This document shows, piece after piece, positions 1-10,991 of a stretch of 64,000 nucleotides of DNA. This DNA is from Daucus carota subsp. sativus (lineage: Eukaryota > Streptophyta > Magnoliopsida > Apiales > Apiaceae), in the NCBI RefSeq assembly GCF_001625215.2, contig NC_030384.2, positions 40,024,390 through 40,088,389 on the forward strand. Reading direction: 5' to 3'. A program made the translations under genes and the position numbers. The notes beneath the pieces were generated by a model. It did not search any database. It was not told the DNA's origin and worked only from the letters and a program-made list of their open reading frames with translations. The stretch's first letter is position 1; each line of letters starts with the position of its first letter.

Positions 1-515
1 ATTTTTAGAAAATATAAGGTTACATAGTTCCTGGGATACATTGTTAGAAAATATAAGGTTTCGTATTTTCAAACTGCTAGAGAAAACTACTAGATCTGAT
101 ACTAAAATACGATAATTAGCATAAACTCCAGAATAACAAAGTAAGTGTGAAACGATTACAACGGAAAAGTAATTGCCACTATTCGAGAGGTGGTCTCTCC
201 CAGCCCTACTCAACAACAATATTCTTTCGATCCCCTACCCCAGTCTCCTCCCTTCTCTTTTTAACTCTCTTCCAGCATAAAGTCCTTTTTGCCCCTCTGG
301 GTCACATGTCTGTCTGGGCCACTTTCATAGCCCTCTTCTCCTTGGGCCTCCTTTGATATGTTATATGGGCTGGTGGTGCGACAGCATTCATAGCACAAAC
401 ATGCACGGCTAATATCTCTGCTAATCAGGACCTGAGCGTGTTTAATTATATAAAAACAATTATTATATAAAAAAGATTAATTCCGACTAATCTGTTTTCG
501 CTGCTCAAGTTTTTG

Positions 516-524
516 TATATAAAT
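516..524 (+). promoter_or_regulatory. Likely TATA box of the plus-strand acyl-activating enzyme gene
   Basis: The sequence TATATAAAT lies about 80 bases upstream of the ATG at 605, the right distance for a short leader rich in C and A. The leader contains one earlier ATG at 523, which falls at the TATA box itself and so is probably not transcribed. The call rests on motif and distance only. Confidence 0.5.
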
Positions 525-604
525 GACACCCCTCAGCGCTAAGGTGCATAGCTACAACGTACTGCTTTTCATCACTCTGTTTCGCGAACTAACAACCAAA
601 AACA

Positions 605-2416
605 ATGAACGCATTGGAACCGAATCCCGCGAATTCATCACCATTCACCCCAATCTCTTTCTTGGAGAGAGCTGCGGTTGTTTACGGCGACTCTCCTTCT
701 CTAATCTACAACCAAACCATGTATACTTGGGCACAAACTCACCGTCGCTGCCTTCAACTCGCCTCCTCGATATCGTCCCTCTCTATCTCCCCCGGAGACG
801 TTGTTTCTGTTCTCGCTCCCAACATTCCCGCCATGTACGAGCTCCACTTTGCTGTGCCAATGTGCGGCGCGGTACTCAACTGCATCAACACTCGCCTTGA
901 TGCACGTGCCATCTCAACTCTGCTTACTCACTCTGAGTCGAAACTCGTCTTTGTTGATTACCAAATGGCTTCGGTTGTTTTGGAAGCTCTCTCGTGCTTT
1001 CCTCTGCACTCGAGGCCGAAACTAGTTATGATCACGGAAGATGATCAAGCTTCATCTCCGGAGTTTGATTTTACGTATGAGAGGCTAGTTGAAAGAGGTG
1101 ATCAGTCGTTTGATTGGATCAGGCCGCGGTCAGAATGGGATCCGATTGTTCTTAATTATACTTCTGGCACAACAGCCTCCCCGAAAGGAGTTGTTCTTAG
1201 CCACCGTAGCGCATTTCTTAAGACTATCGATGCTTTGCTCGAATGGTCTGTACCGAAACAACCTGTTTTTCTATGGGCCTTACCGATGTTTCATGCCAAC
1301 GGTTGGGGTTATACTTGGGGGATGGCTGTTGTGGGAGGGACTAATATTTGTTTGAGAAGATTTGACTCCGATTTGATCTATGATAAGATAGTCAAGCATG
1401 GAGTGACTCATATGTGTGGAGCTCCGGTTGTTTTAAACATGTTATCCAACGATCCTGACCGCGAGAAGTTAACAAGTCCGGTTCATATTCTAACAGCTGG
1501 AGCTCCCCCTCCTGCTGCTGTGTTAATGCGGACCGAGGAGTTAGGATTCACGGTGAGTCACGGCTATGGTCTTACAGAAGTTGGGGGATTAGTAGTGATG
1601 TGTTTGTGGAAACCGGAGTGGAATGGTTTGCCTGCAAGGGAGCGAGCGAGGCTCAAGGCGCGACAAGGAGTGAGGACGATTGGCTGCACGGAAGTGGATG
1701 TGGTGGATCCGGAGTCAGGCCTTGGTGTGAAGCGCGATGGGGTGACTGTGGGGGAGGTGGTGCTGAAAGGCGGGACTGTGATGTTAGGCTATTTGAAAGA
1801 CAAGGAAGGTACTTTGCAGTGCATGAAGCAAAACTGGTTTTACACGGGTGATGTTGGAGTCATGCATGAGGATGGATATGTGGAGATCAAGGATCGGTCT
1901 AAGGATGTGATTATTAGTGGCGGCGAAAATGTGAGTAGCGTTGAGGTGGAATCCGTGTTGTACCTGCATCCGGCTGTGAATGAGGCCGCCGTGGTGGCGA
2001 GGCCGGATGAGTATTGGGGGGAGACTCCTTGCGCATTTGTGAGTTTAATTTGTGGAAAGACAGCGACCGAGAAAGAGATTATTGAGTTCTGTAGAGAGAA
2101 GTTGCCAAAATATATGGCTCCCAGAAAGGTTGTGTTTAAGGAGGAATTGCCAAAGACGTCGACTGGGAAGATTCAGAAGTTTTTGCTAAGAGAGATGGCA
2201 AAGGAATTGGTAAGCTCAGGCTCGAATGTGGAGAAAAGTAAGGTGCTGAGTTCTCCATCGGCCCGGTGTGGGGCGAGAACTTCAATTCACATCCCCTCAC
2301 GGCGTAATTCTTTTCTGTTCTGTTCGAGGCCACGAAAAGATTTTGCTTATCCGTTTCTCTGTTCCGCAAAGATGTCATATGTTCCACGTTCCATCCAGCC
2401 CCGCTGCATTGTATGA
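605..2416 (+). CDS. Acyl-activating enzyme (AMP-forming CoA ligase), clade-VI type, with abnormal C-terminal extension
   Basis: Single-exon gene for a 603-residue AMP-binding ligase, which joins a carboxylic acid to CoA through an acyl-adenylate. The P-loop-like signature LNYTSGTTASPKG is at about residues 183-195, YGLTE near 322 and YTGDVG near 416. The C-terminal lid carries GGENVSSVEVES and the catalytic-lysine region PKTSTGKIQKF. Relatives are the plant AAE1/AAE11 and benzoate- or cinnamate-CoA ligase group, mostly peroxisomal, about 545-570 residues long; the substrate cannot be told from sequence. A near-identical copy lies tail to tail at 4316-5947. That copy ends in SKM; here the equivalent residues are S545-K546-V547, followed by L548 and a low-complexity tail to 603. 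A TGA sits one base out of frame at 2247-2249, so a one-base insertion at about 2246 probably removed the stop. A GTAAGC at 2210 could instead be a splice donor; no clear acceptor was found. Confidence 0.9.
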   Translation: MNALEPNPANSSPFTPISFLERAAVVYGDSPSLIYNQTMYTWAQTHRRCLQLASSISSLSISPGDVVSVLAPNIPAMYELHFAVPMCGAVLNCINTRLDARAISTLLTHSESKLVFVDYQMASVVLEALSCFPLHSRPKLVMITEDDQASSPEFDFTYERLVERGDQSFDWIRPRSEWDPIVLNYTSGTTASPKGVVLSHRSAFLKTIDALLEWSVPKQPVFLWALPMFHANGWGYTWGMAVVGGTNICLRRFDSDLIYDKIVKHGVTHMCGAPVVLNMLSNDPDREKLTSPVHILTAGAPPPAAVLMRTEELGFTVSHGYGLTEVGGLVVMCLWKPEWNGLPARERARLKARQGVRTIGCTEVDVVDPESGLGVKRDGVTVGEVVLKGGTVMLGYLKDKEGTLQCMKQNWFYTGDVGVMHEDGYVEIKDRSKDVIISGGENVSSVEVESVLYLHPAVNEAAVVARPDEYWGETPCAFVSLICGKTATEKEIIEFCREKLPKYMAPRKVVFKEELPKTSTGKIQKFLLREMAKELVSSGSNVEKSKVLSSPSARCGARTSIHIPSRRNSFLFCSRPRKDFAYPFLCSAKMSYVPRSIQPRCIV

Positions 2417-4315
2417 ATATGTAATTTGTCCGATCTCTAAGAATCAGACCTAAATAATATCTGTTTCGTGCTACCTTGTATAACTTCGTCTAATTGAGGA
2501 TTGTTTAGAGTCATGCACTTACTCAAAACTATCAAGATTTTATTGTTTTAGGTTCTTCTAGAGTTCTACTAATTATAGAGCGTTAACGCCTATGGTTGAT
2601 ACTTATTGATACTCTCGAATCTTACTAATTCGGCTAGTTCAGAAAATGGCATGTCATTAATTCAATAGTTGAATGCCATGAACTCTTAATTTTAAGCATT
2701 TTGGTGGGGAAAAAGTCCTTAACCTGATTTACAAGTTCAACAAATCAGGTTTGGCCAATTAATTTTAATCAACCCTGTTAGCAATGCTCTTATTCATCTC
2801 CCTCGATCTAGTCTATTATAAGTAGATTATTGAGATATGTTTGGTGCATAGCTAATTAGTTAAAATTGTAGAAAATCAATCGTAAGATTAAACAAAGAGA
2901 AGTTGTGAAGGCCAGTTGAGAAAATAATGAGACTCGCGGCATTAGTACACTGGTCAGGTTGAATTAAGCCCATATGTCCTGTTGAATATTTACAACAAAA
3001 AGTAGGAGTCTATCATAAATTATAGGGCCCTTTAAGGCTTTAACGAACAGCCCAACAAACTTTAAGGCTGCTAGTTACCAATAACAAGAGAACTGCGAGG
3101 TGGACTCTCTAAGTGGCCGAAAATAAGACCAGGAATGGCAAATCTGGTCTGCCAAATCAAGCCATCAAGGTTCGAACTCCTTGAGTCCAGAACCTAGATA
3201 CTTCAAAGTTCAAACACAGTTATACAGGGACCAAAAAGTGATTACCAGAATAGTCCGAAAGGATAAAATCTTTGAGAGCAGGCCGAAAATAAATAAATTT
3301 CTGTGAACTATCTTTTGGAGCTGGGCTTCCGTGACTATTTTTTTCTATCATTTATATAGATTATGTTGCTAGAACAAATTTAAATTGCAATACTCTTATA
3401 AAATGCACTCTTAATCTATTTTAAAATATTTAAATTTATAGTTCATTTAAGAGATGATTAAGGGGGTGTCTGGAACAAGAACTAATGACCAGAGTGAGAG
3501 GATAAATATCTCATGAGTGTGAATGGTATACCAGGTTCATATAATCCAAACTTCTAATAAGCGGACTTAATTTGTTAAATAAGTACTTTAACAAATCTAT
3601 TAACGTTGTTAGTCATTTTTTAAAATGAAAATATAGTCACCACTTTATAAAGCAGGAAGTGGCAACTTCTTTATAAACCTCTGATAAAGATATACCGGAT
3701 GTTTGTTTCAAACTTATAAGTCCAGCTTCCAGGATTATAAGTTAGGAGCACTTATTCGTACCGTTTGTGTAATAAGTCGAGAAACACTTATAAAAAGTAA
3801 GGAATACCAGCTTTTGTTTCAGGATTTCTACTTATTTTCCAAACACTTTAATCACTTATAAACTTATAAATCTTATCTTGTTTCTAACTTCTACTCCACT
3901 TATTTATTTTAAGTAAGAAGTATTTGTTTTAAACGCACTCAAACAGCCCCATAATAGTCACCTAATCCAACATGCTTTAAAATATGAGCATACTTATATT
4001 GCAATTTGCAACACCCAGTCCCTCTTCCTCGGGAAAAAATGAATAAGGGTCAAAAAGAGTAAAATAGATTAAACATTGTGCTTATCCCTTGCATATTCAA
4101 CAATTCATATCATGTTTCATGTGACAGCTTTGAAAAAGGTCGAAACACAAAATTCCAAATCAGATCCACACCCAGCCACGTTATTATATTAATCATACAA
4201 CATCAATATCCTAGTCATTACCATGCACAAGTCCCCACTCCCCAACACCCGAACACCAATTGGCACATGCCCTTAAAACACAACACCCAGCCCAACCCGT
4301 CTGAGTCAACTCACT
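2417..4315. other. Intergenic region between two convergent ligase genes
   Basis: No coding sequence can be supported here. It holds the 3' flanks of both ligase genes and one MITE (3694-3950). The rest is AT-rich unique sequence. The short open frame at 4078-4407 on the plus strand overlaps the 3' end of the minus-strand ligase and has no gene-like features. Confidence 0.6.
3694..3950 (-). mobile_element. MITE of the three-copy ACTTATAAGT family (copy A)
   Basis: About 257 bp. Its ends are CCGGATGTTTG and CAAACAGCCCC, which are imperfect inverted repeats. The interior repeats blocks such as ACTTATAAGT, GTGATTAAAGTGTTTGG, a CGTACCGTTTGTGTAATAAG block and TTTTATAAGTG, read on the minus strand. 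The same blocks occur in the same order at 41678-41929 and 54479-54725. No clear target duplication was found, so the superfamily is uncertain (hAT-like ends). Confidence 0.65.
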
Positions 4316-5947
4316 TCACATCTTACTCCTTCCCAACTCCTTGGCCATGTCCCTCAACAAAAACTTCTGTATCTTCCCCGTTGAAGTCTTCGGCAACTCC
4401 TCCTTGAACACAACATTTTTCGGCACCATATATTTCGGCAATTTCTCCTTGCAAAATTCCATTATTTCTTTCTCACTAGCCCTCATCCCCGCATTCAAAC
4501 TCACAAACGCGCACGGCGTCTCGCCCCAAAACTCATCAGGCCGCGCCACCACCGCGGCCTCATTCACCGCAGGATGCAAATACAACACCGATTCCACCTC
4601 CACGCTGCTCAAATTCTCACCCCCGCTAATAATCACATCCTTAGACCGATCCTTGATCTCCAAATACCCATCCTCATGCATGACCGCCACGTCACCCGTG
4701 TAAAACCACCCGTTTCTCAAACACTTTGACGTGCCTTCCTTGTCTTTTAAATACCCCAACATCACACTCCCACCACGTAACACAACCTCCCCCAAACTCA
4801 ACCCATCGCGTTTGACACTGAGTCCTGACTCAGTATCCACCACGTCCACTTGCGTGCACCCCACCGTCCTCACGCCCTGCCGCGCCTTCAGCCGCGCCCT
4901 CTCCGCATCACTCAGACCATCCCACTCTCGTTTCCACAAGCACATCACCACCAGCCCCGCGACTTCCGTCAATCCATACCCGTGGCTCACCACAAACCCT
5001 AGCTTCTCCGTCCTCATAAGCACCGCCGCGGGAGGCGGAGCCCCCGCGGTCAAGATATGAACGGGCTTTTCCAGCTTCACACCCTGTGAATTGTTCGACA
5101 ACATGTTTAAAACAACGGGAGCTCCGCACATATGAGTGACTCCGTGTGTAATTATGCTGGTAAAAATCAAATCGGAGTCGAATTTTCTCAAACAAATATT
5201 AGTAGCGCCCACAGCCGCCATGCCCCAAGTGAAACACCATCCATTAGCATGAAACATCGGGAGAGTCCATAAATAAACAGGCTGTTTGGGTACGGACCAT
5301 TCCACTAGTCCATCAACAGACATGATGAACAATCCACGGTGGCTATGAACAACTCCTTTCGGCGACGCCGTGGTGCCTGATGTGTAATTAAGCACCATCG
5401 GATCCCAATCGGATCTCGGTCTGATCCAATTGAACATCGGGTCACCTTTTTCCACCAAACTTTCATAGACACAATCGAAACTACGAGACATAGTAGATTG
5501 ATCTTCATTACCTTCCGTGATAACAGCCAAAATCGGGCGAGATTCCCGAGGAATATGAGAAACGGCTTCGAGCGCGACCGGAGCGATTTGGTAATCAACG
5601 AAGAGCAATTTGGATTCGGAGTGTTTGAGAAGAATCGAGATAGTTCGTGCATCGAGACGAGTGTTGATACAGTGGAGCACAGCTCCGGACATGGGGACGG
5701 CGAAGTGGAGCTCGTACATGGCGGGGATGTTTGGAGCGACGACAGAAACGACGTCGCCGGGGGAGATGGATAGAGATGATATGGAGGATGCGAGCTGGAG
5801 GCATCGGCGGTGAGTTTGAGACCAAGTGTATGTGGTTTGGTTGTAGATGAGAGAGGGAGTGTCGCCGTAAACGACGGCGGCTCTTTCCAAGAAGGAGAGT
5901 GGGGTGAACGGCGACGAGTTGGCCGGATTTGGATTCATTTCATTCAT
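4316..5947 (-). CDS. Acyl-activating enzyme (AMP-forming CoA ligase), clade-VI type, peroxisomal
   Basis: Single-exon gene for a 543-residue AMP-forming CoA ligase, the normal length of plant AAE clade VI (AAE1/AAE11, peroxisomal benzoate- and cinnamate-CoA ligases). Visible motifs are LNYTSGTTASPKG for ATP/AMP binding, SHGYGLTE, GWFYTGDVAVMHEDGY, SGGENLSSVEVES and LPKTSTGKIQKF with the adenylation lysine. The protein ends in S-K-M, a recognised variant of the type-1 peroxisomal targeting signal, so a peroxisomal location is expected. It begins MNEMNPNPANSSPFTP, matching the start of the plus-strand copy at 605 apart from a short insertion, which supports this ATG. The two copies are a tail-to-tail inverted duplication about 1.9 kb apart. 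The acid substrate is not deducible. Confidence 0.93.
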   Translation of the reverse strand: MNEMNPNPANSSPFTPLSFLERAAVVYGDTPSLIYNQTTYTWSQTHRRCLQLASSISSLSISPGDVVSVVAPNIPAMYELHFAVPMSGAVLHCINTRLDARTISILLKHSESKLLFVDYQIAPVALEAVSHIPRESRPILAVITEGNEDQSTMSRSFDCVYESLVEKGDPMFNWIRPRSDWDPMVLNYTSGTTASPKGVVHSHRGLFIMSVDGLVEWSVPKQPVYLWTLPMFHANGWCFTWGMAAVGATNICLRKFDSDLIFTSIITHGVTHMCGAPVVLNMLSNNSQGVKLEKPVHILTAGAPPPAAVLMRTEKLGFVVSHGYGLTEVAGLVVMCLWKREWDGLSDAERARLKARQGVRTVGCTQVDVVDTESGLSVKRDGLSLGEVVLRGGSVMLGYLKDKEGTSKCLRNGWFYTGDVAVMHEDGYLEIKDRSKDVIISGGENLSSVEVESVLYLHPAVNEAAVVARPDEFWGETPCAFVSLNAGMRASEKEIMEFCKEKLPKYMVPKNVVFKEELPKTSTGKIQKFLLRDMAKELGRSKM

Positions 5948-6230
5948 TTTTGTGGAGGAGTGGTGAGTGTTGGAACTTTGGAAGTGTGTTGGATGAGAGT
6001 AGAGTACTAGGTAAGTAGATATGATCGAACGTGTGTGAATTTAAATTCTGCTCCACAGTCCCGTAGGTGTGTTTATCCTGGTGGGTTTTAAATAAAAAAA
6101 TATTTTTATATTTATATAATAATTAAAAATATAAAATCACTTATGATCTTATATTTATATGTGTTCTAAAATACATGACATAGAAAACTGAAAAAATTGT
6201 GATGGACGGATAAGTATTATTACAGTAGTA

Positions 6231-6481
6231 CTCCCTCTGTCCCTCTCATTTCTTTACAGTTTTTTTACAGTGCTCGACACACATTTTAAGGCACATATAA
6301 AACATAGTTCTATAACTTATTTTTAAATTTTTTCTTTTTTGTATAAAAATTTAAACATCAAATTTTTATTCAGAAGAGAAAAAAGTTCAAAATAATTTAT
6401 CAAACTACATTTTACGACAACATTAGAATGCGTGCCGAACCCCCGTCCCCCGATGTAAACAAATGAGGGGGACGGAGGGAG
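6231..6481. mobile_element. Stowaway MITE, 251 bp
   Basis: Left end CTCCCTCTGTCCCTCTCATT and right end (reverse complement) CTCCCTCCGTCCCCCTCATT are good terminal inverted repeats, flanked on both sides by TA (6229-6230 and 6482-6483). This is the Stowaway/Tc1-mariner signature. It sits about 280 bp upstream of the minus-strand ligase start, in its probable promoter region. A related, shorter copy is in ARF8 intron 6. Confidence 0.85.
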
Positions 6482-6877
6482 TAAATATAATAGATACGCA
6501 CGTTACGTACGCTACTGGATATTTTTAACTTAATGAATTGACAGAGAGAAAGCCAAGTCATAGCCAGAATCTTTGAATGTACATGATACTATTGGTAAGG
6601 ATGAACATTAATTTAAGACTGGGTTATCTCACAGAGACCAGAATTTTTAATATCAGGTAATTTACCAATTCCGTATCAATCTATCAGACATATGATACGT
6701 CTTTCACGGAATTTTTTTATCAATTTTTACTTTCATATTATTATGATTAATCTTTTACTTTTTCTTAACAGAAAAACCAGATATTGTCTCCCACACACAA
6801 AATGGAGGAGCCTCTAAAATATTGTAACCATGAGGCAAACAAGGAACATGAGCCATTATGCCTTGCTAGCTTTCTAG

Positions 6878-7860
6878 TAAGGGTGAGCAAAAAACCGAAT
6901 AAATCCGAAACCGAAACCGAAACCGCCAAAAACCGCTAGAAACCGAACCGTATAAAACCGAACCGAACCCGAAACCGAAAATTTTAAAACCGAACCCGAA
7001 ACCGATTATGCGGTTCCGGTTATAGCTAGGAACCGATCCGAAAAAAACCGAACCGATTCGATTTTTAAAATAATTATAATATTTATATAATATTTTATAT
7101 TTATAATATTTATAGTATTATTTATATTTTAAAAATACAAACTTATATATATATATATCTACTAGAAATCTAGAGTTTCTGGGATTAAATTGGATTTGGG
7201 TCTGTGCTAGTAGTTTGGGCTCTTGATATGCTACTTGCCTGCTTCTGTTTCTTCTTGTTTGCTATTTTATTTTTTAGTTGCTTCTTTTTTTGCACGTAAA
7301 TTCTCTTTCTTTGCTAGTGAGCCTAATGCTTTTTAATTTATTTCTCTGCTAGTCCTTTACTCCAGAAAGAGACTTCCTTCAACTCCATCCTGAGTCTCCT
7401 GACTAAAACATACACATTTTAAATAGCATTTGATGAGGTTTACAATACACTAGCAAGACTTCTGGATTTATTTATTGCCTGTAACTTGATTTAGTGCTAG
7501 CTAGTGCTGGTTCACAGAATGTTCTACCTAGCAGGCAACATGCAATAGCGTGACTGAACTAAATTTGTATTAATACCTATGTAGACTTATGAATTTTTAT
7601 GTTTTCTATGTTTAAACTTCGGATGGATGCATAATTTTTAGTTAAGTTTAATTATTTATGTATAATTTTTCTTTTTTTCCTTTCATGCGGTTTTATAACC
7701 GAAACCGAACCGATAGAAACCGAATCCGAGCTTTTGGAACCGAAACCGAAACCGAGGATGAGGTTGCGGTTGAGGTTTTTGATTTCTAAAACCGAGGGCA
7801 TGCGGTTCCGGTTGCGGTTTTATCCAAAAACCGCACCGAACCCGCATCCGCTCTACCCTA
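6878..7860. mobile_element. hAT-type element, 983 bp, with 8-bp target duplication
   Basis: The 8-bp duplication CTTTCTAG is found at 6870-6877 and 7861-7868. The ends are TAAGGGTGAGC and, on the other strand, TAGGGTAGAGC. Both flanks are arrays of AACCGAAACCG-like repeats in opposite orientation, and the middle is AT-rich. Eight-base duplications with subterminal repeat arrays fit the hAT superfamily. No transposase frame is present, so it is non-autonomous. The 76-residue open frame at 7683-7913 (-) is a by-product of the repeats. Confidence 0.85.
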
Positions 7861-7868
7861 CTTTCTAG

Positions 7869-10295
7869 CATGGGATACTCTAATATTACTGTTATCCGAA
7901 ATAATAATGTCACGACAAAGCTTCCAGAATTGAGTCAACCTCAAGTTGACTCCCATGTTTAGGTCTCGGCACTCAAACATACTCAAAAATAATAGTCGAA
8001 AAGTAAAGTTTATATGACAACCAATTCTATGATGTACTAGCTTAGTTCACAGATTACTTGTATAGTATATTTTTTTTCTCAGGTAACTACTTACACATAT
8101 GGCTGACATTCATATTCCCTTCTCTCGCTTTACTCCCTCTTTACCTCAACCTCGACCTCAACCATGGACCACTCAAGGAACTGTTTTTCAGGCACCACCA
8201 AAGCAGAAACCAAGCAAATGAAACAGCAGCTAGGAGAGTGCAACAGATAGGATTTGAAGTCAGCAACTGTCTACTTCGGACATTCTTTTTGTTTCTGCAG
8301 GGCCAAATGCTCCCATATGCTTAGCAAAAAAGAAAATTAAAAAATGCTCCCATAACACTGTGTGACCGGTTGTTTTCCGGTACACCATTTTGAAAGTTAA
8401 CCATCACAACTCAATCCTTAAAGTTGGTGATAATCATCGTCAAAACATTCAATCCTCGACCCAAACACATTCAGAAATTTTAATACCACCTTGCACTTGC
8501 GGACATAAGTTACATAGATTCGTTAAATCCAACTCACAGACAATCAAGGTAACTAACAGTTCTATTTGATTAAGATCCATATCAATATATAACTTAACGT
8601 GTTTGTTACCATTACTTACCAATCAAATATACATTGATGCAATCAGAGCACAGATAAGAACATTGACTTCTAATGAAAATGGTTGTTTGTTGGGCAGATT
8701 AATGCTAAGATGTAAAGAAATCACTAAGAACCTGCATCGATGTTCAATACAGATAATTTCAGATGGTTTCTTCACACCTGAGCAGAAAATTTTATGAACA
8801 GAGTTCTGTATTGGATTCAGGTCTTGACATCTCTCAAGCAGAAGGCTACAAAAAGAACTTAGCAATAGTGTATTTTCCTATTCAATACTCCCGATTACTA
8901 CAAAATCAAAAATGATACGCAAACTGATAATCAAGTCCTCCACTGGTAAATGCATTCAGCACTAGAATTTAAGGCCAGCATAAGCTACAATCTCAAGATA
9001 TGTAATATCATTTACCATTTTAATCTGAGTGTTTATTTTCACAACACGTGAATGCATCCTCCAGACTGTGTAACTATAATATTTTCACAGGGACAATCAT
9101 AGGAAATGCATAGAGCTATGTGCTGCATTCTGAGAATGGAATATAACTACAGAAAGGATGTAGCAAATCAGTTGGGGGAAAGATATATATTATTCTTGTA
9201 TGAAGTGAATTTACAAAACGATTATTACTTAATGTGAAGGTTCAAACGCTGAATTCTTGACCTAAGTTGATACCCTTCCCAAAACACTGTTCTCGGGACT
9301 AATAACAAGGATGAATCTCAGGATTTGCGGACCTGCAATATTATCATAAAGTATAATAATTACAAATACTTGATCTTGGCCAGTTGGGTGATATAGCTTG
9401 CACAACTTTGGAAGGTGTCTTATTATCTAAGTTCATGGAAGTAGGAACTCTAATGAAGCATACTGGGTGGACTTTTACAAGCTAGCTAGGCACTAGAAAC
9501 TTCCTTTAGACTTCAGAGTAAAATCAGTTTCAAAAATTATCAAAGTAGAAGTCTGGGATTACTACATAACATACAATCCAGAAAGCAGTAAATATCTATA
9601 ATACATTTCGATATTCCACCTTTGTTTCTATCATCCTTGTGTTGCTTACAAACTGAGCCTCACAGTCGGTCATAAAGATGAGCAATATTTGGCATTACTT
9701 CACATTGAAAATCAAAAAGCGGCTAATAGTTGCATGGCATTCATAATTTCTCCAAGTGCTAATTTTGATGCATTGCCATAGTGGATAATTACAGTAAATG
9801 AATTTTATGTAAGCACTCTGATCACAAGAATTTATATATATACACAGAATGAAAGAACAGAACAGAACTAATAATGCAAACGGGTGCTTATTTCATTGAA
9901 ATTACTGCTGAAACAAAAATAAAAATTATCATTGATAGAAAGTATCCAGGGATATGTTCTGTTCTCTCAAGTTCCAAGCAATCATGGTTCATTCATAAAC
10001 AGACATTAAAAGAATATTAAGCACGTTAAACATCAACTTTGAATGAAACATATGTTCACTTCATTCAAACTAGTCCTCACATTCCAAATAGTTATTTCTA
10101 ATTTACTATGTAAATCCACCAAAACCCCTTTCCTGCATATTATCTAATGGGGTATGTAGTTATATATAAATCCTAAAACTTAGTTACCCAGAAATTCCAA
10201 TAACTCATCATACCAAGATATCAGTAACATGGTGAAAAGAATCAATTAAACCTGAATTTCCCTTGCAACAATCAATCAATTACTTGTGCATGCAA
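7869..10295. other. Gene-poor stretch downstream of the B3 gene
   Basis: No coding gene can be supported. A possible splice donor (CAG then GTTTAA on the minus strand near 10252) and a possible acceptor followed by unique sequence near 9332-9235 on the minus strand suggest that the B3 gene at 10296-10991 may have a spliced 3' untranslated region reaching about 9.2 kb. This is a weak inference. The short open frames here show no family features. Confidence 0.35.
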
Positions 10296-10991
10296 TCACT
10301 CATCATCATAATTCAATCTCCTCCTCTTCGAATCGCTGCTGCTACAACTCTTAGTCCTCTTCTTACGTGCCGAGACAGGAAAATCAAACACAGGCCTCAC
10401 AGCTCTGGAAACAATTCTTCGCTCCGAATTGATGACAAAACAGATTCTACCAGTCACATTATGCCTAAACATCCAAATAGTCACCCAATCAAGAACCTGC
10501 TCCAAGCCATGATCAGTACAAAACTCATACCAATTTCTTGTAGTAATGACATAGGCTTTTAACCCCCAAAGCCTAAACACCATCTGATACATCTTTCCAT
10601 GACAATCATAAACATCAACATACATTCCCCTTTTCTTAATTCTGTCCACTTCACTAGGCCTTAAAAGAGGGTGCAAGAATTGTATGACATCTTTGTGTTT
10701 CAAGAGTAGGCGAACCTGATTTTCTTGAGTATCGGAACCAGTTAGTCTTTTTTCAATGGGAGCACTGCATTTTCCGATAACTTCGGCGACAGACGGAGGC
10801 ACCAGAGAGACGAGATGTTTGCGGTGATGGTTGAGAGAGGGAGGAGACGAGGGCTTTTGAAATTGGAGTTTCTTGAGAGCAAAGTGGCGTGCTTTTTCAA
10901 TTTCAAGAGCTGTTTCTTCGTCTACTTTCGCGTGCTTCATGGAACAGAGGATTAGCGCTGCTTCTTCAATTTCTTTTTCTTGAGAATCCAT
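10296..10991 (-). CDS. B3-domain-like DNA-binding protein
   Basis: A 231-residue intronless protein. Residues from about 93 to 190 fit the plant B3 DNA-binding fold: an N-terminal SDV-like strand (KHKDVIQFLHPLLRPSEVD), then YVDVYDCHGKMYQMVF, then the WGLKAYVITTRNWYEFCTDH segment matching the family's W....Y.LT.GW..F pattern, and finally LDWVTIWMFRH matching the GD.V.FF strand. The basic tail ARKKRTKS...SKRRRL is a likely nuclear localisation signal. The N-terminal 90 residues are helical and charged with no known domain. Small, diverged B3 proteins of this kind are common in plants and their targets are mostly unknown. The start is the first in-frame ATG; no better one is seen. Confidence 0.75.
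   Translation of the reverse strand: MDSQEKEIEEAALILCSMKHAKVDEETALEIEKARHFALKKLQFQKPSSPPSLNHHRKHLVSLVPPSVAEVIGKCSAPIEKRLTGSDTQENQVRLLLKHKDVIQFLHPLLRPSEVDRIKKRGMYVDVYDCHGKMYQMVFRLWGLKAYVITTRNWYEFCTDHGLEQVLDWVTIWMFRHNVTGRICFVINSERRIVSRAVRPVFDFPVSARKKRTKSCSSSDSKRRRLNYDDE

Noticed and set aside
147-356. Small plus-strand frame upstream of the first ligase
   Set aside because: No domain, no promoter-like spacing and low-complexity sequence; probably chance.
4341-5060. Several plus-strand open frames across the second ligase
   Set aside because: They are antisense shadows of the minus-strand ligase, which has all its motifs in the other frame.
10263-10562. Plus-strand frame of 99 codons
   Set aside because: It is antisense to the B3-like gene and has no features of its own.
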